Shown piece by piece: positions 13,401-28,178 of a stretch of 64,000 bases of DNA. The DNA comes from Urechis unicinctus (Eukaryota; Annelida; Polychaeta; Xenopneusta; Urechidae), in assembly GCA_034190875.2 (NCBI GenBank), contig CM067354.1:50718317-50782316 (forward strand), given 5' to 3'. A program made the position numbers and the translations under genes. The notes beneath the pieces are model-generated. The model ran no database searches. It was not told the DNA's origin and worked only from the letters and a program-made list of their open reading frames with translations. How positions within the stretch are numbered: position 1 is the stretch's first letter; the number at the start of each line of letters is the position of its first letter.

Positions 13401-13631
13401 CAATACGTTTATCTCCCACAGAATAACACTTGAATAAACTCCCTAATTGACAAGAGCGCAAGCTTATGATAGTGTATTAATTCAAGGGTACTCGGTAAAA
13501 TTAGCTCTATATTTCAGCTTAAATATTGAGATAATGCGTATTTGTTCATCAAAAAAGCAACAGGCAAAGCACGGCAAGAAAATAACAACTTGTATTTGGC
13601 AATGAAGAACTATTAGAAGTGTTTGTCTTTC
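10422..13631. other. Non-coding 3.2 kb, no gene supported
   Basis: The first 100 bp is the 3' flank shared with the inverted receptor copy (GACAACTTGACAGGTAACACTGATTA against its counterpart near 19200). The rest is AT-rich with only short frames (13047-13241, 13482-13670) that I do not recognise. A good donor-like GTAAGTAAGG follows TTTGTGG near 12570, but no exon around it can be identified. Confidence 0.4.
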
Positions 13632-14173
13632 GGTGGCTTGACTACGTGAAGAGAAGTATTCTATCATCAATATTTGAGACTTTATGGCGCATCTTCAGGT
13701 GAGTAAACAAATTCACAATTCATATACAACTTGTGTGTATTTGCACTTCGAATAACTATCACTTGCTGGTGGTTGGTGCGCCTGAAGCGTGACGGCAGTC
13801 GTCACGACCAATTGTTTGCCTTTTTATGGCATTTTTTCAAATAGATATGTCCGTATTGTTCCTCCTTCTCCATGTATCACTTTGAAAACGCCTTCCAAAT
13901 TTACAGCTAGAAGCGTGGGTAGCTTGCTAGCCACGCTGTACCTGCTAGATATGACATCAGGGGGGGGGAGCAATAGTGGGCGTGGTCTTACGCGCATCAG
14001 CTCCAGTCCGGTAGGCCACCAGTGATGCCGATATGAATGTGATCAGTCATTACACTTGATAGACAGGATATTGACGCCAGACCTAACTTACATAGCGTGG
14101 GGAGTGATCGGTGTGTTCTATGGGGCATGCTATGCAATATATTAAATTCCCAATTATATCGATTCGGACGGAG
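13632..14173 (+). repeat. Duplicated upstream block of receptor copy 3
   Basis: 13632-13832 matches 1069-1312 and 13840-14173 matches 3750-4089. The two segments are contiguous here and 2.4 kb apart in the intact locus. The run of nine G at about 13959 is GGGGGAGGG in the intact gene's flank. Confidence 0.75.
13912..13937. promoter_or_regulatory. Second copy of upstream palindrome
   Basis: Same AGCGTGG and CCACGCT arms as at 3819-3840, with a centre lengthened by four bases (GTAGCTTGCTAG). Confidence 0.4.
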
Positions 14174-15010
14174 ATGAATGCACAGTTATCGAGCGTTATG
14201 CTAAATTGCACAGTGAGGCTAGATAATCTTCCGGGGTCTTACGCCTCACTAGCTGTTGCGTACAAGACCGCACACAGCAAACCCCTATTCTCATGTTAAT
14301 GGCTTCATTAATACATTTGGGCATCTTCGGCAATAACGGGATCAATTTGGTTATTTTGTCAAAGATTCGCCAGTAGGCTTTGGCTACCCATGCCTTTCTC
14401 ATCTACCTCAGCATCACCCTCGGACGTCGGTGTGGGAATAGTAACCTGTGCACCAGCCGTTTATTCCACCGCCATGGGATACTGGCCATATGGCGACGCT
14501 TGGTGTCAGATCTCTGGTATCATGCATGGTACATCATCTATCCATCTGGAGTATATCCATGGTAGGTGTTGAGCGATATAAAGCCACGACTAAACCTTTT
14601 AAATAATACCACTACGCGTCAAGGAAGCGCTGCTCTCTCTTACTCGTCGGCATGTGGCTTCATGGCTCCCAACTTGACATTTCATATATTACAAATACAA
14701 TACAGCACAGCATATATGTGGCTTACATTGGATGTACGCTCCTTACTTCCTCTCTTAGCCGGATCAGTGGTTATTTTCAAACAAATTATCACACTCACAA
14801 AGGCTTTTAATGTTAATAATTTGCGGGCTAATGGTAACGCGTTACCAGGCGATGGTCTTATCCAGCGACCCCTGTCCCGTGAAACTTGGTTATGTCTGAG
14901 CCGATGAACTCTCCGTGTACCTGTCACTACTTAAGTTGTCTATTTCACAAGCTGGGGACCCTACGTCACGATGGTAGTCTTCATGTCAGCAAGTCAAAGC
15001 AGCTCAAAAT
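14174..15010 (+). pseudogene. Decayed receptor copy 3 (TM1-TM6)
   Basis: The start MNAQLSSVMLNCTV aligns directly with MNAHLTSVTLNWTV of the intact gene, so this is its closest paralogue by 5' end and flank. The frame is lost after about 40 codons and changes repeatedly. Recognisable pieces are PAVYSTAMGYWPYGDAWCQI, GVERYKATTKP with the ERY arginine intact, and a TM6 remnant ending in SWGPYVTMVVFM. The match stops at 15010 after AAAGCAGCTC; TM7 and the tail are absent. Confidence 0.88.
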
Positions 15011-16291
15011 AGGATTAGTGTAGTTCATCAAATATAGTCGAATAACACCCAACAAGTGCTGCGTTATCACGACAGTAGCGTACTATGGAAATGGCTTACA
15101 CGATATGGATCATATATTTTGAAAAATCTAGTGACTGCGTATCAAAGATGGCATGTCAGGCATGTGCGTCTCATCTTATAGCACCTAAGGCACCGATTGT
15201 CCGTACAGTGCTTCTCGCTTGACATTGCTTCCGGTGATGTTTAACACTAGCATTACCTCTGAAACCTAGGCTGCCGCCTTTAACGGAATTATATAGTTGC
15301 TGACATTGAAGCAAACGGCGGACAATGTAGCCGACACGAACAGACAAGCTGAGAAAGACCTTGCGCCAATTATCATGTTATTACTTAGCAAAGCACAACC
15401 CTTGTTGCCAAATAAAAAACAAACCGATCGATAAACATACTGTAGTTGTTTAATACAAAAAAAATCAAGGCCACCACGACAGAAAGACAAACACCATCGC
15501 AAGTTGACGTAAACAATATGCTGAGCACAAGTTCAAAGAAATTATTCGAAACCTACAAAATTGACATGCCATCAACAATTTGCTAGACCTGTTCGATTAA
15601 TTAGCCTTCCACCTGAGTTTGATATAGAGGAAAATTTGCCAACAATATAGATCACAAAACGCACCTATGATGACACCCCAAGAGCGCTACAATGATTATG
15701 ATTATGCATAATGTCATCTGGAGTACTGTGGCTTGAGCATATTGTAAAAAACGACGCGTAGTTATTGGTGAATAATACCTGGCATTATCGCTACTCCAGA
15801 ATAATGTATAAAGTATAACCTGTCCGTATTATCGACGCGGCTAGCACCGATTGAAATATAACGGTCTTACCTAATCAACCTAATTTTGTCATGATAAAGT
15901 GTAGTTCGTGTTAGAAAAAGTCGACAACAACGAACCTTTAGAATCGAAATGAATAATAGTGCTTGCGTTGATATGATTGATGTACGGGATCACTCTTGAT
16001 GTGGATAATTAAAATTTACAACTACAACAGGTAGCAAATAGTCTACCGGGTGTCCGCAGTTCATTAGTTCTGTAATATCACACTTGCTGTACATCATGTA
16101 ACACATGCCTGGTCAAAATAACACAACCTATGATTTTATGATGATCCAGCATTTACTAATATACTAAATATCAGCTGAATAAAGTAATGACCAAGGACAT
16201 CATTGTAATACTACAAACAAAACCTATCAATCGCACATCATAAATGCAATGTATAGTGTCTATGTAGAAATTTTTATCATACACATGGCAC
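15011..16291. other. Non-coding, no gene supported
   Basis: AT-rich intergenic sequence. The minus frame at 15266-15502 has no family resemblance. Confidence 0.4.
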
Positions 16292-17812
16292 CTACTTTAT
16301 TGCCAGTGAACAACAAGGGGTAATGCCACATATCACGGGAAACAAAGATATAAATACACAACAGTGTAGATTACAAGCGAAATATATTCGTGTGTTGTGA
16401 ATTGATTTTGCAGCACACAAGTTTAGAACTGCATCAATAAGTTCATCCACATAATCTGAAATATAATAGATCACAATTAATTATACAATTATGGAGTGGC
16501 AGTTTTAGACAGATCAAAGGTCACCCGGGTAAATCGTTCTGTGGTGTAATTAGTTTAGAAAATAGAACTAAAAATATCTGCTGCTCTGATACGTCCCCTC
16601 GCTTACATTCGGCTCTCGTATGATATATACCAAAATAAACTGCACTGTGCTGCCCAATACTGTTTAGGAATTCTAACCAAAGCTTGCACGATGCATGCTC
16701 TTTCGATCCACATGCCCGCCTTTCTGGAATTTTGGGAATGCAATCTTGTACCGCAAATCCCATCCCTAGTTGTTGCATGATGAGTTGTAGTGAAAGGCGA
16801 CCAACTGCAATCTGTAGGTATAATAATTTATTTAGTTATTTGTTATGTACATGAACAGAAACTTTCAGCCCACAAGCAATCAAACATACAATTGTACCGG
16901 TTGCAAACTGTATCGTCCCTACCGTTCTGGTTGTCCACCTCAGCTCATGTTACACGCAGTGTCTACGTGGGATAAGAGCAAGAAGAGCTGCCAAACAAGT
17001 CATGAAAACAATAAATTCCTTTTCACTACAAATAGCTTGATATGATCTGTGAGTTGGTTCTGGTTCCTCTCTATCTCCCCTTCACTAGGCTCACGCTTTT
17101 TGCTGTTTCTATGTTGTTCTATATTAGCCTGACACGCAATACTCGGTACTAACACCTGGAAGACATAAATAACATTTTACTTATGTGAACATCAGTAGAG
17201 AGATTTATTAGGTACCCTGATAACATTTTATTATAAATAAATAAGCTAGGAAAGTATTCATGTTTTCAGAATTAACAAGGTAACATAATATGAAAAACAT
17301 AACACTAAACTATGTACTGACTTGACTATCTTGCGTGGTATTGTCCTCCAGCTCCTCCGTGACCAACGTAACATCTTCTGCTGTTATATTAACAGATGTG
17401 GCCAACTGGTCTTCAATATACTGGACAGATTAATGGAAAATAAGTAGCATGTGACATGTAATGGTTTAAAATCTACATCTTGCTATCAGCCCTATATATC
17501 CTTGCACATTATATCTCTTCATTGTTATCTACATCCCCCTACTTTCATTGTTATCTACATCCCCCTACCAAGCCAATTCTATCAATACACATTATAACAG
17601 ACTCAAGTGGCCATTTCAGCTTGATAAACTGATGGCCCACAACTAAACATCAATAATTTAATCAGTAACATTGTTAATGGAATTGTCTTTTAAAGATGCA
17701 TTTTTCGGCGATATCGTGCAATTTTTATTTTACTTACATTTTTGTGTAGTTGCTACAATGCCTCGTTTATAATCATTTCATGTAACTGGAAACACCAAAT
17801 CATTGATAATTA
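16292..17812 (-). pseudogene. Possible exons of a decayed adhesion-receptor-like gene
   Basis: Several minus-strand segments have exon character. 17420-17322 (99 nt, acceptor ..CTGTCCAG, donor GTCAGT) reads Y-IEDQLATSVNITAEDVTLV-TEELEDNTT, which resembles the helical part of GAIN domains of adhesion GPCRs. 17155 downwards follows an acceptor TCTTCCAG and reads VLVPSIACQANIEQH. About 16800-16530 reads IAVGRLSLQLIMQQLGMGF with cysteines further on. 16465 downwards follows TATATTTCAG and reads DYVDELIDAVLNLCAAK. A further segment near 17760 has a clean CCAG acceptor and GTAAGT donor but stops in every frame. No seven-helix part is visible. The family call is a guess from one motif, and the pieces may not belong together. 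Confidence 0.28.
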
Positions 17813-19269
17813 ACCGATTAAGGCGCACAGCCTCCGAACTTTGTTTACAAAAAATATTCAAATGAATAGCGAACTGAACCAGTACCTACGCATACACAAA
17901 ACTACCATTTTCTGGTATTATCGCTCAAATTCCGCCCATTTTCAGCCTCGTTTTGTAGAGTCTACTGTGTGCCATAATTAGATCAATAAATCGAACTTTA
18001 TAAAGGCAATAAACTGCTGGGGTCACCGATTGGATGCCTTTACTTAACGCTGTAGAGAACCGATTATGTACTAAATTAATGAATATTGTCTTGTTATTTG
18101 CTAACTGACAGTTAGTTACTTGCAGACATGATCTCAACTAACCCTCTTCCCTTGCCTCTTCTTGTATGCTGACCCTTGTTTCATTGCTGAAACATCTTGG
18201 GTTTGAGCGAGTGGTCTTTTGTGGCATTAGTGCTATTAGTAGGTACTGCACCTGACATCAAAGGACGTTTCACTCAGTCACCTGTGCTAAATGAGGCTTG
18301 TAGTTCCGCTTTCTTACACACTTGTGGGAAATTTATATGGACTTGCATTGTCCTTTGGTGTATTGGAGCAAAATCCGGCCACACAACGCTTCCTCGTGTC
18401 GACAAAACAACAAAAATCAAAGACAATAGTTTTGACGAACGCTGAGCTGAGAGACTGTAATGCAGAAAAAAAACACAAGGACGACCCGTTTCACTGCTTA
18501 CGCCATTTCCGCTTCATCATAATGGCTTGCTTTTCGTGGAAGCGGTGTTCGATGACCCGTTAAGGCCATTACAAAGATTGAATTATTCTGCTGAATTTTA
18601 TGTCATTATGTGGTAAGGAATATATTCAATGATTATTTACAATATATCATTCGAAGCATGTCTGTGGCTTTTTAAACAGAGTGTAAGATTTGCAGTATTC
18701 ACTTTTTATCTACTGAAATAAATGATGTCTTATGTGAACGATATTTAATTCTTTCTTTCATAATATTTTTTAACCATTTGACAATTATAATCAAGTTTCA
18801 AATCGGGGGAAGTGCGTTATTGCTAAGAATATATTGGCTATTTGAAATATGTTTGTCGGATTTGCCTTTCAGATCGGAATACAAAAAGTAGATGGTGTAT
18901 TTCAAATGCTCATGCACAACTTTTCACTTGACACACAAACTTGTCAATATAATTTTCATTGTTGGCGTGCATTACTGCAAGAAGCACAGACACATGCGCC
19001 TCGCGTTACATTTGCCCCACTTATGTGGTTGACCGTTGTGTTAACACCAAATTCTCAAGGAATATGTTCCACAACTTATTGAAAGTTTCCCGTTTAGCAT
19101 TCATTCATTGTCACTATAACATTTGCCATCGATATCTACTTTGGCTCTATGTATGAAGTAGCAGTAATCACATCTGTAAATGTTGGCAGTTAGTCAGTGT
19201 TACCTGTCAACTCGACCAGAGGAAGTTGAAGTAAAGTGATGGTTAGATCAGGGACAATAATTCATTGTC
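17813..19269. other. Non-coding, no gene supported
   Basis: Two overlapping + frames (18197-18445, 18291-18563) are the most open part, but the first lacks an ATG and neither has recognisable motifs. The last 70 bp belong to the 3' flank shared with receptor copy 2. Confidence 0.35.
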
Positions 19270-20237
19270 TCTCGTTGTCACCGGTTAATGATCTAGTTTT
19301 CGTCCATGACATATGTAGTACCAGGAGTAAAAACGTCTTCTGACTGCTTGCTTGACTACTTGCCGAATGTGTGTATTGGTGACTGAATATATAAACACAT
19401 TAAGCATACTGTTACAATTGGCAAGTTACATGGCAGTGAATTGAATGGATGCAGATGCCCTCTTCCTTTTAGAGCTGCTTTGAATAATCTCAGAGCTGCA
19501 CAAGCTAATCCTAGTTTCAAGAGGCCTGTTTATTTGAATGAGGCCTGACTTAATAATGATCACTCTTGCTTTGTGCGTTTTCAGTGCTTTGTGAGTGTAA
19601 TAACTTGTGAAAATTAGAACTGATCCGGCCAACAGAGAAATGTAAAAGGGCCGTGGTGATACAGTAAGCAGGGAATTCCCAATGTAAGCCATATATGTGC
19701 TCTGCTTTATTGTAATAAATGAAATTCTTCTTTGTGAAGTTCGGAGCCATGTCAGTCACGATAGCAAGCAACCACATGACAACAAGGACGAAACAGCAGC
19801 ATTTCCTCGACGTGTAGTGGTGGTGTTTGAGAGGTTTAGTGGTGGCTTCATATCACTCAACACCTCCATTAATATACTCCAGATGGATATAGTCACTAAT
19901 GTACCATCCATAATACCAGATATCTGACACCAGACATCGCTGTAAGACCAGTATCCTACGTGGGTGGGCTTAGACCGCAGGCCAGCTTATCCCACAACGA
20001 GGTCCGAGAAGCTGAGGTTGATGAGAAAAGCACTTGTAGCCCACGCCATCTGGCGAATCTTCGACAAAATCACCAAGTTGAATACATTACTGCTTACTTT
20101 AACCTAATTTATTAAGGAAACAACCCAAGTCAAGATCATTGATTTCGACACAAAAGACTCGCTTCCTTCTTCAACCCATGTGTAGTTTCCATGCAAATAT
20201 AACGCCCAGTGAAATTGCCTTTGAGACTACGATTCAT
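19270..20237 (-). pseudogene. Decayed receptor copy 4, inverted, TM6 deleted
   Basis: Minus-strand paralogue starting at 20237 (MNRSLKGNFTGRYICMETTH). The N-terminus and both flanks are most like copy 2 at 9394. Recognisable pieces are the TM4 segment MWLLAIVTDMAPNFTKKNFI, HWEFPAYCITTAL and LLAGSVLIFTSYYTHKALKT. After TRISLCSSE the sequence jumps directly to IIQSSSKRK-ASASIQFTAM, so about 100 bp covering TM6 are missing. The DRY site reads GAG TGA TAT, the same nonsense codon as in copy 2. Several frameshifts are present. Confidence 0.9.
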
Positions 20238-20939
20238 GTTCGACAAATAAGCCAAACATCCTATCCAAGCAAAACTAATACCTTGATTCTACAATGGCAA
20301 TACTGGCTGAGACTGACGAAGCTTGTTAATTCTTATGTACAGGCGATCCGAAACTAACAGATGGGTCTAAAGAGGAAATATAAATCATTTCACGTGTTAG
20401 CTGATAAATTGACACGAACTCTTTTCAAGGACGCAAATAACGAATTATTGATTGACAGAAAATGTGTTAGTCTATATAGCTAACAAGCTTTAATTAAGTA
20501 TTATGACTTAGAAGTTTGTTGCGTTCGTATATGCTCACAAAAACACAAGCTTTTGCATTCTTTCCATTGATAAGCAATTTATCTTTTGGGCCAAAATACA
20601 AAATACGAAATATACAACTCATTTGGTTTCACATACAATTTTGGAGTTGTGTCAATCATGATAATTATAAAACCACCAGCCGATCTTATTATTTTATTCA
20701 ACACAATATTTCATTCATAAAAACGCACCACATCATTACACTTTACCTGATAATGAGTTATTAAGGTTATTGTCACAGCGTAGAGACTGAAGGATGAAGG
20801 AGATTATCGGTTTTGCTAAGTGAATTTATTGCGTCTGATGCGTTGCTAGTGCATAAATATGACAGTAATGACCGGTAAGATAGTTGTATGAGTGGGGTAC
20901 AAAAATTTACTATGAACCATAAGCATAATGGGCCAGGAT
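20238..20939. other. Spacer upstream of receptor copy 4
   Basis: AT-rich; the first 60 bp match the 5' flank of copy 2. No gene seen. Confidence 0.4.
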
Positions 20940-23590
20940 GTTTATCACATCTGATTATTTGCAGTCATATTAGCAAATGGCTGTGGATCATTGGCGACTT
21001 TTGATTGTTACTGTCCAACAGAGGATATCGGTGCTTTACTAATGCACGTAAACTATGACGTCTGACGATTGCCATGTGTGATTGCACGAAGGCATCATTG
21101 ACTAAGCTCGTGTGTTAAGTCTGCTACCTGAGTAGATAGTATTTGTATGCAGATAACCCCTGTTTTGTTTTGCAAAGTACAATATCAACACACTCAGTGA
21201 TATATATGCGTCAACGATTATTTTAACAGTCACTCTAATGTCGGAAACATTACCATTAGTAGTGATGCTTGCATGCATCACTGTTGAAGAACATTCCGGA
21301 CGATTTCCTTCCGTGAACGAGTTATGGTCGATATACGCGGGGCTTAACAACAAATCTACGGCAAGTTGAAGCCCTTCAAATATCCATAAGAATGTTTGAT
21401 GTTTATCATTGTGACCTTAGATTAAATCTATATCCACTCAACCACCACTTATACACAGTATTCATGGGAAACAGCAGTTGGGTCGATAGTGAAAGGTGTT
21501 CTAGATCTAGTAATACCCATAGTTACTTCAACTTGTCTACACTCTCTGCCACTGTCCGCGGTGATTGCTCAACTTTGTTTTGAACATTGTTCAGTTTACA
21601 TACATTGATTGTTAGCAAAAACGACAAATACGCAAACAAACTTGCCGGGGCGTGGTTGCGAAAACCATGCGAACAATCACTACACCAAACAGACTTACAG
21701 CTGTATTGGTTTAACCATCAGCATGGGTGGCCATATGTGCATAATCAATTTTGCTGATTCAATTTGAGGAATCACAGGACAGTGGCTTTTATTATATATG
21801 TCCACTAATATGTTCAATTTAAATCATTGACACGAGGAAATGAGGAAATGTTGGTAAACAATATATATTGGAACTGCAAACTTAAATCAATAATAGTCAG
21901 GTGTCTAGGGTGCAGCTTCTACAATAAATAGCCAGGTACACGTTGCATACCAACATCTTTAACATGCAACAGAAAAAATCACTGAAGCTTGAATCGTTAA
22001 AGTATTGATCATGCTCCATGATACTACTTAACATCAATATTCGAATGGTCGTACTGAAAATACAATGATGACATGGGAAATCGCTATATTAATGTTTAGT
22101 TACCGAATCCGATTGTTATTGGCAGAGCTGCGTGTGGATTTAACATGCGCTTAAGTGCTATCTTGCGGTGGTCCCATCGTGTATCACCTTGTTTTATTCG
22201 ATTGGGATTTATCGCGTTGGAATCAGAGGTGGAGTGAATTCAATGTTGTCGGATTCTCAAAAAATGCCTCCAATTCTAGGAAAACTTTTTTTATGCTTGG
22301 TGCATAAGCGATCAAGTATTTTTACGACCGAGTCTTCCCCCCATGATTTAGATTAATTACAAATGTGAAGTACTTTTCTTTTGCTTATGTCAAGCAACGA
22401 ATATTACGGATTCAAGATCAGTCGATAGCAATTAGTTATAATCGGATGAGTAGCAATGTAGGTTGACACCAATGGATCCGATTGACCATAATTTATGCAT
22501 AGTGGCCTTTTCATCAGAATATAGGATGGCCTTAACTTGCAAGTAATTGTTTGTTTGAAACTATAGACGATTTATTCTTTTGGACGCAATATTATCACAG
22601 TATATGTCATCTTGTGCAAATATTCGTTCGAATAAAAAAATTCCAAATTTCTTTGTGAATATACATGACCAATTTGTTATCCAGGTTCAGTTGGATTGAA
22701 TCGTACTGCTTCGGTTTCATTTTCTTCTATGTAGCGAAATTAAGCCACCTTATGAAGTTTATGCAGCCATTAACATCAATTAATAAAAAAACACGAAATG
22801 AAAATAATTATCCAACAGGTTTTCTTCCTGTGTACATCATCTTGTAAACATATGTAAGGGTATTAGAGCCATTTATGCTTATGTAGTAATATGACAATAC
22901 ACATGTAATATTTTATGGTTACCAATAATGTGTGGCTCAACAGAATCTTCACCATTGCAGCAACAAGATAACGTCATGTAAGATATAAGACTTGGCGTGA
23001 TGCATCATATAGATGGTATTTTCCTCCATTTTATCTGGCTTGTTGACGATCTCTCATGAATTAACAGACTTGCTGCCGAGGCCTTTTCGTTGGAGTTGCG
23101 TGTGTCATCTAACAATATATTTCTAATGATGTGGTTGCGGATTGCAATGACCTTCCCAGCAGCTCAGCTATAAATGACAGTCACAGAAAGCAACTTATGC
23201 AAATAGGCATTAGGTACATGTTACATTAACGCTGTAAGTGACTTCCAATATGGGTTGTTTGATGCAATGGAGAAATTAATCTATTTTTGGCACAACAAAA
23301 ATGTCTGAATCTGGGCAAGCACTGAGGAGAGTTTTTCTTTGAAGGTTAAATGGTGCGTTCAAAATCCCAAACGTAATTTGAGTAGAGTGCTGCCCAGATT
23401 GTCCAGACCATTTACCCGTTGTATGTCATTTAACACTTTCTATGCTAATCATCTGACACATCCCAGAATCGTAGCTGGGGGAATAAATCAAATTATAAGC
23501 TGATACGTTGCAGGCAGTTGCATATTTCATTTTGATGTAGGCTTGAGAACTGTATGACATAGATTGTCATGCGACATCATAACAACTGTA
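20940..23590 (+). repeat. Segmental duplication, copy B (partner 6090-8470)
   Basis: Diverged collinear copy of 6090-8470 with the same anchor words in the same order. It carries about 280 bp not present in copy A (roughly 21112-21389). No reading frame is conserved between the copies. Confidence 0.75.
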
Positions 23591-25394
<1,804 letters not shown>

Positions 25395-26298
25395 AATATA
25401 TATATTCGTTCGATTGCTACCATTTCGCTTCAAAAGACCGACCATTTACATTTACACAGTTACATTTTTAACCATGATTTGTGGTTCAAAAAAGTTAATC
25501 TTGGTTAAATACTAGGTATGGGCCTAATTCTGTAATAAATACAGGTTTAACACTGGAAATATTCGTTCTGAGGTTGGATTCACTGAAGTTGTAATAATTT
25601 AAGCAATAATTTTGAATTCCGGACCTTATCTTTAAATTTGTATATTTTTACCTTACAGCCAATTTGTCGCTTGATTAAAAACACTTTTTTCCCTATTTAT
25701 TTCGAATATGTTTGTACCAACTATAGACAACTTCCCAAATCAATATTTGGCCAACACTGTCTACAATTTTTATGAACATCTTGTAACTTTTCACAAAAAT
25801 GGAAAAATATATATTTGGATCGCACGCTGCCACAATTTGACAAGCTTGGCTTGGTCAGCGATATGCTTATGTTGAGATCGCTTGATTTCCATCTGCGTCG
25901 CAATGAGAAGGTTAGTCAGCTCGTTCTAAATGTGTCCAAAGGTGATCTAGACATAACAGGAAATTAAAATATTATACAGTTGGGCAATTTGGGCGATAAC
26001 GGAGTGTATTTGGGCTGCTCATTCCACGCGCCTCTACGAGCAGTCTTCAGATTTATTCTTCAGGCCATAAAACATTTTTTATATCCTTAAATTCTGGATC
26101 GTATTACAATCGTAATACATGTGAAAATAGTGTGACAGAAAGTATTGAAAACTGTAGCAATTTTTGATATCACAGAAAAAGTTGCCTTTCCAGTATGAGG
26201 AGATTTTAATGTGTAATTATGTCAACATTAAACAATAACTTGCAAATGTAAAGTTTTAACTTGGTTATTTGTGGCCTCCTTTCAGAAATTATATGCTA

Positions 26299-26395
26299 AG
26301 AAATCCACATTTAAAGTGATTATTTGTGGTACAGATGATCGAAATGTTGATTTTGTGCTCTTTACCTGTGTCCGAGCCATTTTTCCAATTATGGC
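26299..26395 (+). repeat. Dispersed repeat, forward copy
   Basis: Matches the reverse complement of 40036-40133. Shared words include AATCCACATTTAAAGTGAT, AAATGTTGATTTTGTGCTCT and GTGTCCGAGCCATTTTTCCA. The similarity weakens outwards on both sides, though TTTTTAA-AACTTATGTT is still shared about 60 bp further on. Confidence 0.8.
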
Positions 26396-28178
26396 CCTAT
26401 TTTGGACAACTATCCTGCAAAATATAGAATAAAATATATATTTTTAATAACTTATGTTCAATTGCTGTATGGTGTAGAATTAAATTGCTAATAATTATGT
26501 CTGTAAATCAAATGATTCATATCTTAAATCTGATTTCAATATTTAAAAACCTTTGATAGAGAAGGGTTTTTTCACTCATTTTCTCCATTTCTGATGTATT
26601 TTCGCTTTTTTTCATCAACTATGGCCATTTAACCCCACCAAATGGATATAGTTTGGTTATTGTCAGTTATTGTTGTTATTTAAGTACAAAGAGCTCTTAG
26701 AGTGAGAGAATCCCAAAAATTTATCAGCGCTAATTTAAATGATGATTTTGTTTTTTAAGTGGATTTTTGGACAGTAGACGACCTAAAACTTCACAAAAAC
26801 CTTATGGAAGGTTGTCAAATCCATTATTAGGTCCTATATGTATATTCTCATACACAAATATACTTTACTTACTCAATAACCACCCTATGAATGTCAGATA
26901 TCCTGAATACAATACATAGCCTTTTTGGATCTCGAGCATTAAGAAAATCTATGTGGTTGCTACACCTGAGGAGATATTGACATGAAAATTTGTCAAACTA
27001 TGCAGTGACTAGTTCAGATTGGGCTAAAGTTGTCTCTGTGAAAAGCTTAAGTGAAAAAACACCTATATGATCATGGTACATACACCTTACCCCTTAGATA
27101 TGTACAACGGGATATGACAATTTTAGCTAAAAAATCAGTCTTGAAAGTAGCTGCTGGTTCATTATTGTCTTTTCATGCAATTACTGTGTCTACTCAATAT
27201 GATATTTCTCATCATCAATAATTTTGAACTCTTTGATGTATAATGTTATGAATCCTTTATCAAGTTCAACTATATACAGAGAATGATGTTCATTGGCCTT
27301 TGAAGTCACTATAGATAGCATGCTATAGAGCAAGTTAATTGTTTAAGCTGAAAGGTTGGCACATAACAAGTCCATGTAAACTGAGCTATTTTATAACAAT
27401 TGATATGTTGCATTTCCATTTCAGCTTATCATTTTACCATGATGGCAGTCCTGATATAGATGTATATGGAATTATCACTATATACATTCTTGATCATTTC
27501 TGCATCAGTTACTGGGTAGTCATGGATGCACCATATATGGTATAAAATGGGATATGTGTTTATTTACTGCTAAGAGTGTCATGTAGATTCAAAAGTAACT
27601 CTTATCACCAACTTACCATTACATTGGGAAGCAGAAGTGATAGTATTATTGATTTCATACAATCATAGAATCGAAGAATGTTTGCATACTTATTCATAAC
27701 CCCTCTAAATGCTACTATTGGGAAACAGCCACTCCCTAATAGCCATTGATATCGCATAACCACCAGCAGCGTTATTTTGCTGTTCCCCACTCAAAGCCGC
27801 TCTCGCGCTCTGAGTGTCACGAGCGCATATGCGCCCATCTAGTCCGTTAAGACCTCCAAACGATTCAGATACCCCCAAGCACCTCCCGTGACTCAGTAAA
27901 CTGTAGCGCCTTAAGTTCCCAAACCCCTTCCGTATCCTACTCCAACGCGAGAATGCTCTTCTGTCTTTACCCACCAGGCGACTATCATCCTACACAGTGG
28001 AAACTGTCCCGAGAAAACTTTATTGCATTCTTTTCCCTTTCCCTTAAAAGGTTTTAATTGTCAGTTTCTTGTCCGGTAGAAAACGTCGAACGTAACAATT
28101 AAATCAATGTGTGAACATTTCCGTGGATTGCGTGACAAAACCAACTGTCATTTAATCAAGGCAATAACCAGATCCCCC

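Noticed and set aside
27705-27974. Minus-strand 89-codon basic frame
   Set aside because: No recognisable domain, no ATG at its start and no splice support.
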